Notes: generated from the sequence alone by a model not told the origin. A stretch of DNA of 5,127 nt from JAGQTE01 sp964648005 (GCA_964648005.1 CAZYKR010000291.1:1-5127); one strand, 5' to 3'. Counted from the first letter of the stretch, positions 1-4,903 are shown. Translations and numbers: made by a program.

Positions 1-348
1 GGGCTTGGAGAACTGGCCGGCGATGCGGCCGACCTTCACGACCGGCACGCTCGAGGAGTACATGAGCACGACGGCCATCTGCAGGATGACCTTGAGCTTG
101 TCGCGGATGGCGTCGGCCGAGAAGGCGTCGAACGACTCGGCGCAGTCCCCGGCCTGGAGCAGGAAGGCCTCGCCACGGGCGACGCGGCCGAGGTCCTCGC
201 CGAGCGAGCGCGCCTCGCCGGCGAACACGAGCGGTGGATAGCCGCCGATGGCCTTGGCGACGGCGTCGAGCTCGGCGCGGTCGGGCCAGTCGGGCTGCTG
301 CTCGGCGACGCGCGTGCGCCACGAGGTGGGGGTCCAGGTCTCGGACAT
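1..348 (-). CDS. aroG: Class II DAHP synthase (3-deoxy-7-phosphoheptulonate synthase), N-terminal part, cut by window edge
   Basis: This enzyme condenses phosphoenolpyruvate with erythrose 4-phosphate, the entry step of the cytosolic shikimate pathway to aromatic amino acids. The 116 visible residues carry the class II (plant/mycobacterial) signature in order: SWR..(9-11), QQPDWPD (17-23), PPLVFAGEAR (38-47), FLLQAGDCAESF (62-73) with Cys69 matching the family's metal-ligand cysteine, IRDK (81-84), and PVVKVGRIAGQFSKP (102-116), whose arginine is a known substrate-binding position. The family is usually about 450-470 residues, so roughly three quarters lie beyond the left edge. The ATG at 348-346 fits the family start. 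From memory, the conserved cysteine sits nearer the N-terminus than in the M. tuberculosis enzyme, suggesting a shorter N-terminal extension. No good Shine-Dalgarno sequence precedes it. It lies 59 bp downstream of, and on the same strand as, the sigma factor gene, so co-transcription is possible. The assignment is secure; the symbol follows mycobacterial usage. Confidence 0.93.
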   Translation of the reverse strand, partial: MSETWTPTSWRTRVAEQQPDWPDRAELDAVAKAIGGYPPLVFAGEARSLGEDLGRVARGEAFLLQAGDCAESFDAFSADAIRDKLKVILQMAVVLMYSSSVPVVKVGRIAGQFSKP

Positions 349-351
349 GGG

Positions 352-391
352 AAAAGGGTGCCGGTTCTGGGCCCGAACCGCAAAGCGGTTC
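352..391 (-). promoter_or_regulatory. Candidate leader/attenuator: two mutually exclusive hairpins before the DAHP synthase gene
   Basis: Read on the minus strand, the gap after the sigma gene contains GAACCGC-TTT-GCGGTTC (391-375), a perfect 7-bp stem with a 3-nt loop. The downstream arm CGGTTC (380-375 region) can instead pair with GAACCG at 367-362 across a GGGCCCA loop. On the plus strand this is the 8-bp direct repeat CGGTTCTG at 362-369 and 386-393, with its complement GAACCG at 375-380 between the copies. Only a short T run (TTTT, 355-352) follows. It could be a weak terminator for the sigma gene, a processing site, or an attenuator controlling the DAHP synthase gene. The base pairing is seen directly; the function is inference. 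Confidence 0.4.
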
Positions 392-407
392 TGCGGAAGG
401 CTCGTCC

Positions 408-1250
408 TCAGGCGGCGTCGATGATGTCCGGCGCCATCTCGGGAGCGTGGTCGCGCACGGTGATCACGGCCCGCTTGACCAGGCGTCGCGCCGCCTCGGC
501 GGTGACGCCCAGCTCCTCGCCCACCTCGCGGTACGACCGGCGTCGACCGTCGGCGAGCCCGAAGCGCTGCTCGACCGCGTACTTGGCCCGGGGCTCGAGC
601 ACCGATAGCAGGTCGTGGATCATGTCCTCTTCGGCGGCGGCGATCACCTGGGTCTCGGGGCCGGGGTTGGCGTCGGCGAGCAGGTCGATGAGCTCGTTGC
701 CGTCCTCGGCGCCCACCGTGCGGTCGAGCGAGGTCGGCGTCGTGAGGCGATGCAGCTCGGCGTGGTCGTCGTCGAGCTGGTCGGCATCGCCCGACGAGGC
801 CCGCAGCGCGGCACGGAGGCTGGCCGAGCGGTCGCCGGGCAGCCGCACCAGGCTCGCCTTCTGGTCGAGCGCCCGGCCGATGGCCTGGCGGATCCAGAAC
901 GTGGCGTACGTGGAGAACTTGAAGCCCTTGCGCCAGTCGAATTTGTCGACGGCGTGCTCGAGGCCGAGGTTGCCCTCCTGGATGAGGTCGAGCAGCTCCA
1001 TCCCGCTCGGGAGGGGGTAGCGCCGGGCGATGCTCACGACCAGCCGCAGGTTGGCCCGGATGAAGCGGTCCTTGGCGGCGGCGGCGTCGCGCACGGCCCG
1101 CTGCAGCTCGCGCCCGCGTTCGCCGCGCTCGAGCCGGTCGGCCGCGTCGCGGCCCTTCTCGATGGTCTGGGAGAGCTCCCGCTCCTCTTGTGCGGTGAGG
1201 AGGGGGACGAGGCCGATCTCGTTGAGGTACTGGCCGACCGAATCGCTCAT
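408..1250 (-). CDS. Group 2-type sigma-70 factor (SigA/SigB/Hrd-like) with shortened region 3
   Basis: An RNA polymerase sigma subunit that directs core enzyme to promoters, 280 residues. Region 1.2 is DSVGQYLNEIGLVPLLTAQEE (residues 3-23). Region 2 runs from about 61 to 137, with RANLRLVVSIARRY, LLDLIQEGNLGLEHAVDKFDWRKG, and the -10 melting/recognition part FSTYATFWIRQAI (112-124). Region 3.2 is PTSLDRTVGAEDGNELIDLLAD (172-193). Region 4 spans about 212-266, with the -35 helix-turn-helix SYREVGEELGVTAEAARRLVKRA (239-261). Between the region 2 end (VRLP, 135-138) and region 3.2 there are only about 33 residues where SigA/HrdB proteins have about 50, and the usual region 3.1 EPTPEELA-type helix is not recognisable. 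No region 1.1 is present, as is usual for group 2 factors. The ATG at 1250 is preceded by AACAGGTGAC, an SD-like sequence lying very close to the start. It is divergent from nadD and upstream of the DAHP synthase gene. The promoters it reads are unknown. Confidence 0.9.
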   Translation of the reverse strand: MSDSVGQYLNEIGLVPLLTAQEERELSQTIEKGRDAADRLERGERGRELQRAVRDAAAAKDRFIRANLRLVVSIARRYPLPSGMELLDLIQEGNLGLEHAVDKFDWRKGFKFSTYATFWIRQAIGRALDQKASLVRLPGDRSASLRAALRASSGDADQLDDDHAELHRLTTPTSLDRTVGAEDGNELIDLLADANPGPETQVIAAAEEDMIHDLLSVLEPRAKYAVEQRFGLADGRRRSYREVGEELGVTAEAARRLVKRAVITVRDHAPEMAPDIIDAA

Positions 1251-1321
1251 GTCACCTGTTCCGTTCTGCCGGGTGGTCGCCGACGTTGTTGGTGTGCGTC
1301 TCGTCCGCCGATCGTGCAGCG

Positions 1322-1365
1322 CCGGCGGGTGCTGTCGACGCTCCCCATCGTCGACATGCCGCCGG
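1322..1365 (-). promoter_or_regulatory. Two-tier 44-nt hairpin in the predicted sigma gene leader
   Basis: Outer arms CCGGCGG (1322-1328) and CCGCCGG (1359-1365) are perfect complements. Inside them lie TGTCGACG (1333-1340) and CGTCGACA (1349-1356), also perfect complements, enclosing an 8-nt loop. That gives 15 base pairs with one 4/2-nt internal loop. A further CCGCCG at 1305-1310 could compete for the outer arm at 1323-1328. If the promoter candidate at 1396-1422 is real, this lies in the sigma mRNA 5' leader, ending about 70 nt before the ATG. No U run follows, so a classical terminator is unlikely. The pairing is seen in the sequence; a regulatory role is inferred. Confidence 0.45.
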
Positions 1366-1395
1366 GCTGATCGGCAAGCGAAATATCACCGGCGT

Positions 1396-1422
1396 AACTG
1401 TTTCGAATGCCTGAATTGTTCC
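1396..1422 (-). promoter_or_regulatory. Candidate ECF-type promoter (GGAAC-N19-GTT) for the sigma gene
   Basis: On the minus strand GGAAC occupies 1422-1418 and GTT 1398-1396, with a 19-nt spacer. This matches the general form of actinobacterial stress ECF promoters (SigH/SigR/SigE type, GGAA followed about 18-19 nt later by GTT). It lies in the AT-richer part of the intergenic region and points at the sigma gene, leaving a leader of roughly 140 nt. The motif is short, and a housekeeping promoter around GATATT (minus strand, just downstream) is the alternative. Confidence 0.35.
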
Positions 1423-1430
1423 AAACCTCC

Positions 1431-1448
1431 CGGTGACATCGGTCACCG
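1431..1448. promoter_or_regulatory. 18-bp palindrome CGGTGAC-ATCG-GTCACCG, candidate operator
   Basis: A perfect 7-bp inverted repeat with a 4-bp spacer lies in non-coding DNA between two divergent promoters, about 10 bp upstream of the sigma -35 candidate and about 80 bp upstream of the nadD -10 candidate. The arm length and spacing suit a dimeric helix-turn-helix regulator. No regulator gene is visible in the window, so the binding protein is unknown. It could also be a chance palindrome. Confidence 0.4.
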
Positions 1449-1525
1449 CTGCGACGTTTTGGGGGGCGATGCTGTAGATGCCAGGTCCAACCGCCGGTCG
1501 CGGCGAGGTGTTCCCCCGTCGGTCC

Positions 1526-1531
1526 TACACT
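1526..1531 (+). promoter_or_regulatory. TACACT -10 element, leaderless-type promoter of nadD
   Basis: TACACT (TAnnnT pattern) ends 9 nt before the GTG at 1541, which puts transcription start at or within a few bases of that codon. No recognisable -35 and no Shine-Dalgarno sequence accompany it, which fits a leaderless mRNA of the kind common in Actinomycetota. The element is used here to favour the 1541 start over the ATG at 1478. Confidence 0.4.
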
Positions 1532-1540
1532 CCTGCGCCC

Positions 1541-2152
1541 GTGGGCAGAACTCCGGCGCCGGCGCGCCGACGGCGCGGCATCCTGGGCGGCACGTTCGAC
1601 CCGCCCCATCGCGGCCACGTCATCGCCGCGGAGGCGGTGCGCCGGCGGCTCGGGCTGGACGAGGTCGTGCTCGTCGTCGCCCACGACCCGTGGCAGAAGT
1701 CCGGCGACCGCGCGGTGACGGCGCCCGAGCTGCGCCTGGCCATGACGCAGCTGGCGGCGGCCGGTCACGACGGTCTGGTCGTGAGCGACCTGGAGCTGCG
1801 TCGCGGCGGGCCGACGTTCACGGTCGAGACGCTCGAGGCCATGCGGGAGGCCCACCCCGACGACGACCTGGTGCTGATCCTGGGTGAGGACGCGGCGGCG
1901 GGCATCGAGACCTGGCATCGCGCCGCCGACCTCCCCGCGCTCTGCCAGCTCGTCGTGGTGTGCCGGCCGGGGGTGGCGGTCACGTTGCCCGACGGATGGC
2001 CGTTCGTGCGGGTCGACATCGACGCCGCCGATGTGTCGAGCACGGCGGTGCGTGCGGCGGTCGCTGCGGGCGCCGACGTCGGTCAGCTGGTCCCGGACGC
2101 GGTGGGCTCGTTCATCATCGAGCACGGGCTCTATCGTGTGGGGCTCGCGTGA
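1541..2152 (+). CDS. nadD: Nicotinate-nucleotide adenylyltransferase NadD
   Basis: NadD transfers AMP from ATP to nicotinate mononucleotide to give nicotinate adenine dinucleotide, in cytosolic NAD synthesis. With the GTG at 1541 the product is 203 residues, normal for the family. The nucleotidyltransferase signature GGTFDPPHRGHV lies at 16-27 with the (H/T)xGH histidines His23 and His26. The C-terminal SSTAVR motif is at 166-171. In between come FTVETLEAMREAHPDDDLVLILGEDA and a W-containing segment typical of NadD. DPWQK follows the second strand, recalling the mycobacterial form. An in-frame ATG at 1478 would add 21 residues (224 in all) with a Pro/Arg-rich, non-conserved N-terminus behind a GGGGGG tract, and a GTG at 1508 is a third option. 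I prefer 1541 because of the -10 element just before it. It is the first gene of an operon with the LCP-like protein and rsfS; no obg or proBA neighbours are present. Confidence 0.93.
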   Translation: MGRTPAPARRRRGILGGTFDPPHRGHVIAAEAVRRRLGLDEVVLVVAHDPWQKSGDRAVTAPELRLAMTQLAAAGHDGLVVSDLELRRGGPTFTVETLEAMREAHPDDDLVLILGEDAAAGIETWHRAADLPALCQLVVVCRPGVAVTLPDGWPFVRVDIDAADVSSTAVRAAVAAGADVGQLVPDAVGSFIIEHGLYRVGLA

Positions 2153-2186
2153 GCTCGGCGGTGCGGTCGCAGGCGCCCACGCGGGC

Positions 2187-2192
2187 GAGGAA
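2187..2192 (+). promoter_or_regulatory. Ribosome binding site GAGGAA for the LCP-like gene
   Basis: GAGGAA sits 6 nt upstream of the GTG at 2199. It selects that start within a frame that is open well upstream inside nadD (back to 1884). The frame upstream of 2199 merely overlaps the conserved nadD coding sequence. Confidence 0.6.
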
Positions 2193-2198
2193 CCACTG

Positions 2199-3905
2199 GT
2201 GAGCGACACGACCGACGACCCCGGCGCCGAGAGCACGAGCGCGACGCCTGGCGATCCACCGACCGATGAGCAGCTGGCGCTCAGCGCCCTGGTCGACGAC
2301 GTCGCCCAGGACCTGTCGACGTTCGTGGGTCCGCCGAGCGGTCCGACCCCCGTCATCGACGACGGGTCCACGCCGCCGTCGGGTCGCACCGATCCCGACC
2401 GGACGCTGACGCCGGACGAGATCGACGCCCTGCTCGACCTGGGGTCGATCGTCGTGCGCAAGCGCGGCGAGGGACCGAGCGCCGAGGCGTCCCCGGCGCC
2501 GACTCGGGCTGCAGGCCGTGCGTCGACGGAGCGGCCATCGGCTGGTGCCGTGCCGGCCCAGGCCACGGCGGCGGCGACCGACCTCGACGAGGACGACGGC
2601 GCCGGCCTGGCGCTGTTGGCCAGCGGCGCCAGCACGCCACGTCGGCGTACCAGCGCCCAACGGTCCTGGCGCGATGAGCCATCGGGCTGGTGGCGATGGG
2701 GCTTCCCGGCCACGATCCTCGTCCTCGTCCTGGTCGTGCCGGTGCTGGTGTGGGTCGGGTACCGCACGGTGCTCGAGAGCAACGACTCGACCCGAGTGCA
2801 GACCGACGTCGCCGAGAGCGACCCGGGCTGGCAGGCGCTGGTCGAGCCGACCGAGACCATGGCCGTCGGGTTCGTCGATGCCGACGGCGCGCTGGCGGCG
2901 GTATCGGTGCTGAGCCTGTCGGGCGAGTCGTCGGGCGGCATCGTGACCATGCACCCCAACACGGTGGGCCCGGTGCCCGGCACCGACGAGAACACGGTGC
3001 CGGCCAAGGCGTATGCCGATGGTGGGGCGCAGGGCATGGCGGACATGGTCGGCGCCATGCTCAACGCCGGGATGGGGGAGCACGCCACGCTCACCCCCGA
3101 TCAACTGGGCGCGCTGCTGGCGCCGGTCGCGCCGCTGACCTTCGACAACGGAGATCCGGTGCGCGCCGGCGAGGTGCGTTTCGACCGAGGGGAGCTGAAC
3201 CTCGCCGCCGACGAGGCGGGGCTGTACCTCACCACGCGCAACACGGTGAGCGACGATCTCAACCGCATGGACCGCTTCGAGTGGTTCTGGAAGGCGTGGC
3301 TCGCCGCCATCGCCGCCAAGGGCGACGGCGCCCTGCCCGGCGAGACCGAGAGCGGCCTCGGCTACTACCTCAGCCGCCTCGCCGACCGCCAAGTGCAGAT
3401 CGCCACACTGCCGGTCGAGCCGGCCTCGTTGCCCGGGGGCAGCGAGTTCGACAAGGTCTACGTGCCGCTGGAGCCGCAGACCGATCAGCTGATGGTGACG
3501 GTCATCCCGTTCCCCGTCGGCGCGCCGCCCGGTGCTCGGGTGCGGATCCAGCTCTTCGACGGGACGGGAGAGCTGAACCACGGCCTGCCGGCCTCGCCGC
3601 TGCTCGTGTACGCCGGCGGCGAGATCACCTCGATCGGCAACGCCACGAGCTTCGACAACGCCGTCACCAAGGTCATCTACTACGACGACGCCATGCGGCC
3701 GGCCGCCGAGACCATGCGCGACGCGCTGGGCGTCGGCGAGGTCGAGAAGTCCGAGGCCCAGGGATCGGCCGTGGACGTCACGGTCATCCTCGGCCAGGAC
3801 TGGGCTGCACTGCCCGTCGCCCAGCAGCAGGTGCCGCTCACGCAGGGCACGGCCGCCATCGTCGGTGCGTCGACGTCGATCGTGTCGGGGGCGTCCGGTG
3901 GCTGA
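2199..3905 (+). CDS. Membrane-anchored protein with degenerate LCP-like domain and LytR C-terminal domain
   Basis: 568 residues from the GTG at 2199. The N-terminus (1-163) is a low-complexity Pro/Ala/Asp/Ser-rich cytoplasmic region containing LTPDEIDALLDLGSIVVRKR. One transmembrane helix follows (about 168-188, ATILVLVLVVPVLVWVGY) behind a WWRW positive/aromatic flank, so the remainder should be extracytoplasmic. Residues about 217-371 resemble an LCP (LytR-CpsA-Psr) domain: VSVLSLSGES, TVPAKAYADGGAQGMADMV, TLTPDQLGALL, and TTRNTVSDDLNRMDR (345-359), which recalls the second arginine/aspartate motif. The usual SIPRDT segment reads TMHPNT here (250-255), so the catalytic Arg-Asp is lost. Residues about 447-533 match LytR_C: VRIQLFDGTGELNHG, ITSIGNATSFDN, VIYYDDAMRPAAETMRDALG, VDVTVILGQD. 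LCP enzymes attach glycopolymers to peptidoglycan. This one may bind rather than transfer; function is unproven. It lies between nadD and rsfS and overlaps rsfS by 8 bp. The LytR_C call is firm, the LCP call moderate. Confidence 0.85.
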   Translation: MSDTTDDPGAESTSATPGDPPTDEQLALSALVDDVAQDLSTFVGPPSGPTPVIDDGSTPPSGRTDPDRTLTPDEIDALLDLGSIVVRKRGEGPSAEASPAPTRAAGRASTERPSAGAVPAQATAAATDLDEDDGAGLALLASGASTPRRRTSAQRSWRDEPSGWWRWGFPATILVLVLVVPVLVWVGYRTVLESNDSTRVQTDVAESDPGWQALVEPTETMAVGFVDADGALAAVSVLSLSGESSGGIVTMHPNTVGPVPGTDENTVPAKAYADGGAQGMADMVGAMLNAGMGEHATLTPDQLGALLAPVAPLTFDNGDPVRAGEVRFDRGELNLAADEAGLYLTTRNTVSDDLNRMDRFEWFWKAWLAAIAAKGDGALPGETESGLGYYLSRLADRQVQIATLPVEPASLPGGSEFDKVYVPLEPQTDQLMVTVIPFPVGAPPGARVRIQLFDGTGELNHGLPASPLLVYAGGEITSIGNATSFDNAVTKVIYYDDAMRPAAETMRDALGVGEVEKSEAQGSAVDVTVILGQDWAALPVAQQQVPLTQGTAAIVGASTSIVSGASGG

Positions 3906-4281
3906 GGCGACGAAGGCTGCGGCAGCCGACCCGCTGGCGTGGGCCTGCGAGGCCGCCCGGGCGGCGGACGACAAGCAGGGCAAGGACACGGTGGTGCTCG
4001 ACGTGGCCGCCGTGCTCGAGATCACGGGGTGGTTCGTGATCACCAGCGCCCACAACTCCCGGCTGGTTCGCACCATCGCCGAGACGGTCGAGGAGCGCGT
4101 CGTTGCTGCCGGCGGCCCCAAGCCCCTGCGGGTCGAGGGCCTCGACAGCGGCGAGTGGGTCTTGTTGGACTACGGCGACTTCGTCGTGCACGTCTTCGGC
4201 GACGAGACGCGGGCCTTCTACGAGCTCGAACGCCTGTACCGCGACATGCCGAACGTCGACTGGGCCGCCGAGACGGCCTGA
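3898..4281 (+). CDS. rsfS: Ribosome silencing factor RsfS (DUF143 family)
   Basis: RsfS binds ribosomal protein uL14 on the 50S subunit and blocks subunit joining, lowering translation when nutrients run short. The 127-residue product is typical in size and carries the family core: KDTVVLDVAAVLEITGWFVI (29-48), SAHNSRLVRTIAETVEE (50-66), and GEWVLLDYGDFVVHVF followed by RAFYELERLYRD (85-116). The GTG at 3898 is chosen because the family core begins soon after and GGGGG (3887-3891) lies 6 nt upstream; an earlier in-frame GTG at 3865 would add an arginine-rich, non-conserved stretch. The start overlaps the end of the upstream gene by 8 bp, which suggests translational coupling. Linkage to nadD is widespread in bacteria. 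Confidence 0.95.
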   Translation: MAEATKAAAADPLAWACEAARAADDKQGKDTVVLDVAAVLEITGWFVITSAHNSRLVRTIAETVEERVVAAGGPKPLRVEGLDSGEWVLLDYGDFVVHVFGDETRAFYELERLYRDMPNVDWAAETA

Positions 4282-4297
4282 CCGCCTCCCACGAACG

Positions 4298-4349
4298 CGT
4301 ACTGGTCGTGCACCTGGTCGGTTTGGCGACCAGTTGCACTACCAGAACG
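4298..4349. terminator. Long imperfect hairpin between convergent genes, candidate bidirectional terminator
   Basis: The arms 4302-4320 and 4327-4345 pair over 19 positions with two C/T mismatches (4307/4340 and 4313/4334) around the 6-nt loop GTTTGG. After one A/A mismatch the pairing continues for three bases to 4298/4349. The inner 7 bp (CTGGTCG/CGACCAG) are perfect, and CTGGTCG is repeated in the left arm at 4302 and 4314. Neither side ends in a T run, so it would act as a T-less terminator or as an mRNA 3'-end stabiliser for rsfS and for the minus-strand membrane protein gene. A second small stem, CCGCT/AGCGG, lies at 4352-4370. Confidence 0.65.
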
Positions 4350-4373
4350 GACCGCTACGCCGGTCAGCGGCAC

Positions 4374-4889
4374 TCAGGAAGGGTCGGAGCCGCCGGCGTG
4401 GTGGGACTCGTGGGCCTTGCCCTCGGCCCACAGGAACGCTGCGAGCGCCAGGATCACGGCGCCCACGCCGACCCCGACCTCGAGCAGGGCCACCTCGCCA
4501 CCCGACCCGAAGGCCGTGCCCAAGAAGTACACGCCGAGGGCGACGACGGTGACCTTCACCAGGGATGCCTTGAGCTCGTCGATCGTGTGGATGCGCACCG
4601 AGCGCGGCAGCTCGTCCGAGCTGCCCAGGAAGATGCCGTACAGCCCGAAGGCCACCGTGTAGAGCGCCGTGGCGATCAGCACCACGTCTGCGATCTGCAC
4701 CGCCTCGGCGATGAAGTGCTTGGTGCCCAGCTCGCCCCGTCCGCCCTCGCGCACCAGGTCCCAGACGTAGTGGATGGAGAGGAACCCGGCGAAGATGAAC
4801 AGCGCTGCCGAGGTGACCAGCGATGCCACGAAAGCGATCACGAACAAGAAGCGCGTGCCGCCGAGGATCTTCCCGCCGTTGAGGGGCAT
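4374..4889 (-). CDS. UPF0114 (YqhA) family integral membrane protein
   Basis: 171 residues, close to the usual 160-180. Four hydrophobic helices are evident: about 14-37 (RFLFVIAFVASLVTSAALF...), 66-88 (IADVVLIATALYTVAFGLYG...), 109-127 (SLVKVTVVALGVYFLGTAF) and 133-154 (VALLEVGVGVGAVILALAAFLW). The loop between helices 2 and 3 contains LPRSVRIHTIDELKASL (95-111), equivalent to the family's LP.WL.I.DLDDLK segment and the best identifying mark. The family is widespread and its biochemical function is not established. The C-terminal tail AHESHH is histidine-rich, a small oddity. The ATG at 4889 is preferred: the frame continues upstream to 5009, but that extension would overlap the divergent gene and a promoter and looks non-coding. 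Its stop lies about 90 bp from the rsfS stop, converging on a hairpin. Confidence 0.85.
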   Translation of the reverse strand: MPLNGGKILGGTRFLFVIAFVASLVTSAALFIFAGFLSIHYVWDLVREGGRGELGTKHFIAEAVQIADVVLIATALYTVAFGLYGIFLGSSDELPRSVRIHTIDELKASLVKVTVVALGVYFLGTAFGSGGEVALLEVGVGVGAVILALAAFLWAEGKAHESHHAGGSDPS

Positions 4890-4897
4890 GACCGCCG

Positions 4898-4903
4898 ATC
4901 GTA
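4898..4903 (-). promoter_or_regulatory. TACGAT -10 element, leaderless-type promoter of the UPF0114 gene
   Basis: On the minus strand TACGAT (TAnnnT) is followed by 8 nt and then the ATG at 4889, placing transcription start at or very near the A of the start codon. No Shine-Dalgarno sequence intervenes and no convincing -35 is seen. It parallels the arrangement before nadD. Confidence 0.4.

Larger units (their letters stand above)
1251..1540. other. Divergent control region between the sigma gene and nadD, no convincing gene
   Basis: About 290 bp separate the two divergent starts. The central part (about 1378-1425) is distinctly less G+C-rich than its surroundings, as expected of promoter DNA. 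It holds, from left to right: the SD region of the sigma gene, a 44-nt hairpin (1322-1365), a GGAAC/GTT promoter candidate pointing at the sigma gene (1396-1422), an 18-bp palindrome (1431-1448), and a TACACT -10 element in front of the nadD GTG. A 64-codon minus-strand open frame (1252-1446) crosses all of this and is not credible. Confidence 0.65.

Noticed and set aside
615..1370. 251-codon plus-strand frame opposite the sigma factor
   Set aside because: It is antisense to well-conserved sigma regions 2 to 4, with no start signal or domain.
1252..1446. 64-codon minus-strand frame ending just before the sigma gene start
   Set aside because: It runs across the palindrome, the promoter candidate and the 44-nt hairpin, and its product has no recognisable motif.
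1884..2198. Upstream extension of the LCP-like frame into nadD
   Set aside because: That stretch overlaps conserved nadD coding sequence, is Arg/Ser-rich, and the GAGGAA-led GTG at 2199 is a far better start.
1247..3094. 615-codon minus-strand open frame opposite nadD and the LCP-like gene
   Set aside because: It lies antisense to conserved genes; long antisense frames are expected at this G+C content, and the product is Arg/Ser/Pro-rich with no domain pattern.
2115..4121. 668-codon minus-strand open frame antisense to the LCP-like gene and rsfS
   Set aside because: Its Arg/His/Gly-rich composition is typical of a high-GC shadow frame, whereas the plus strand encodes clear LytR_C and RsfS domains.
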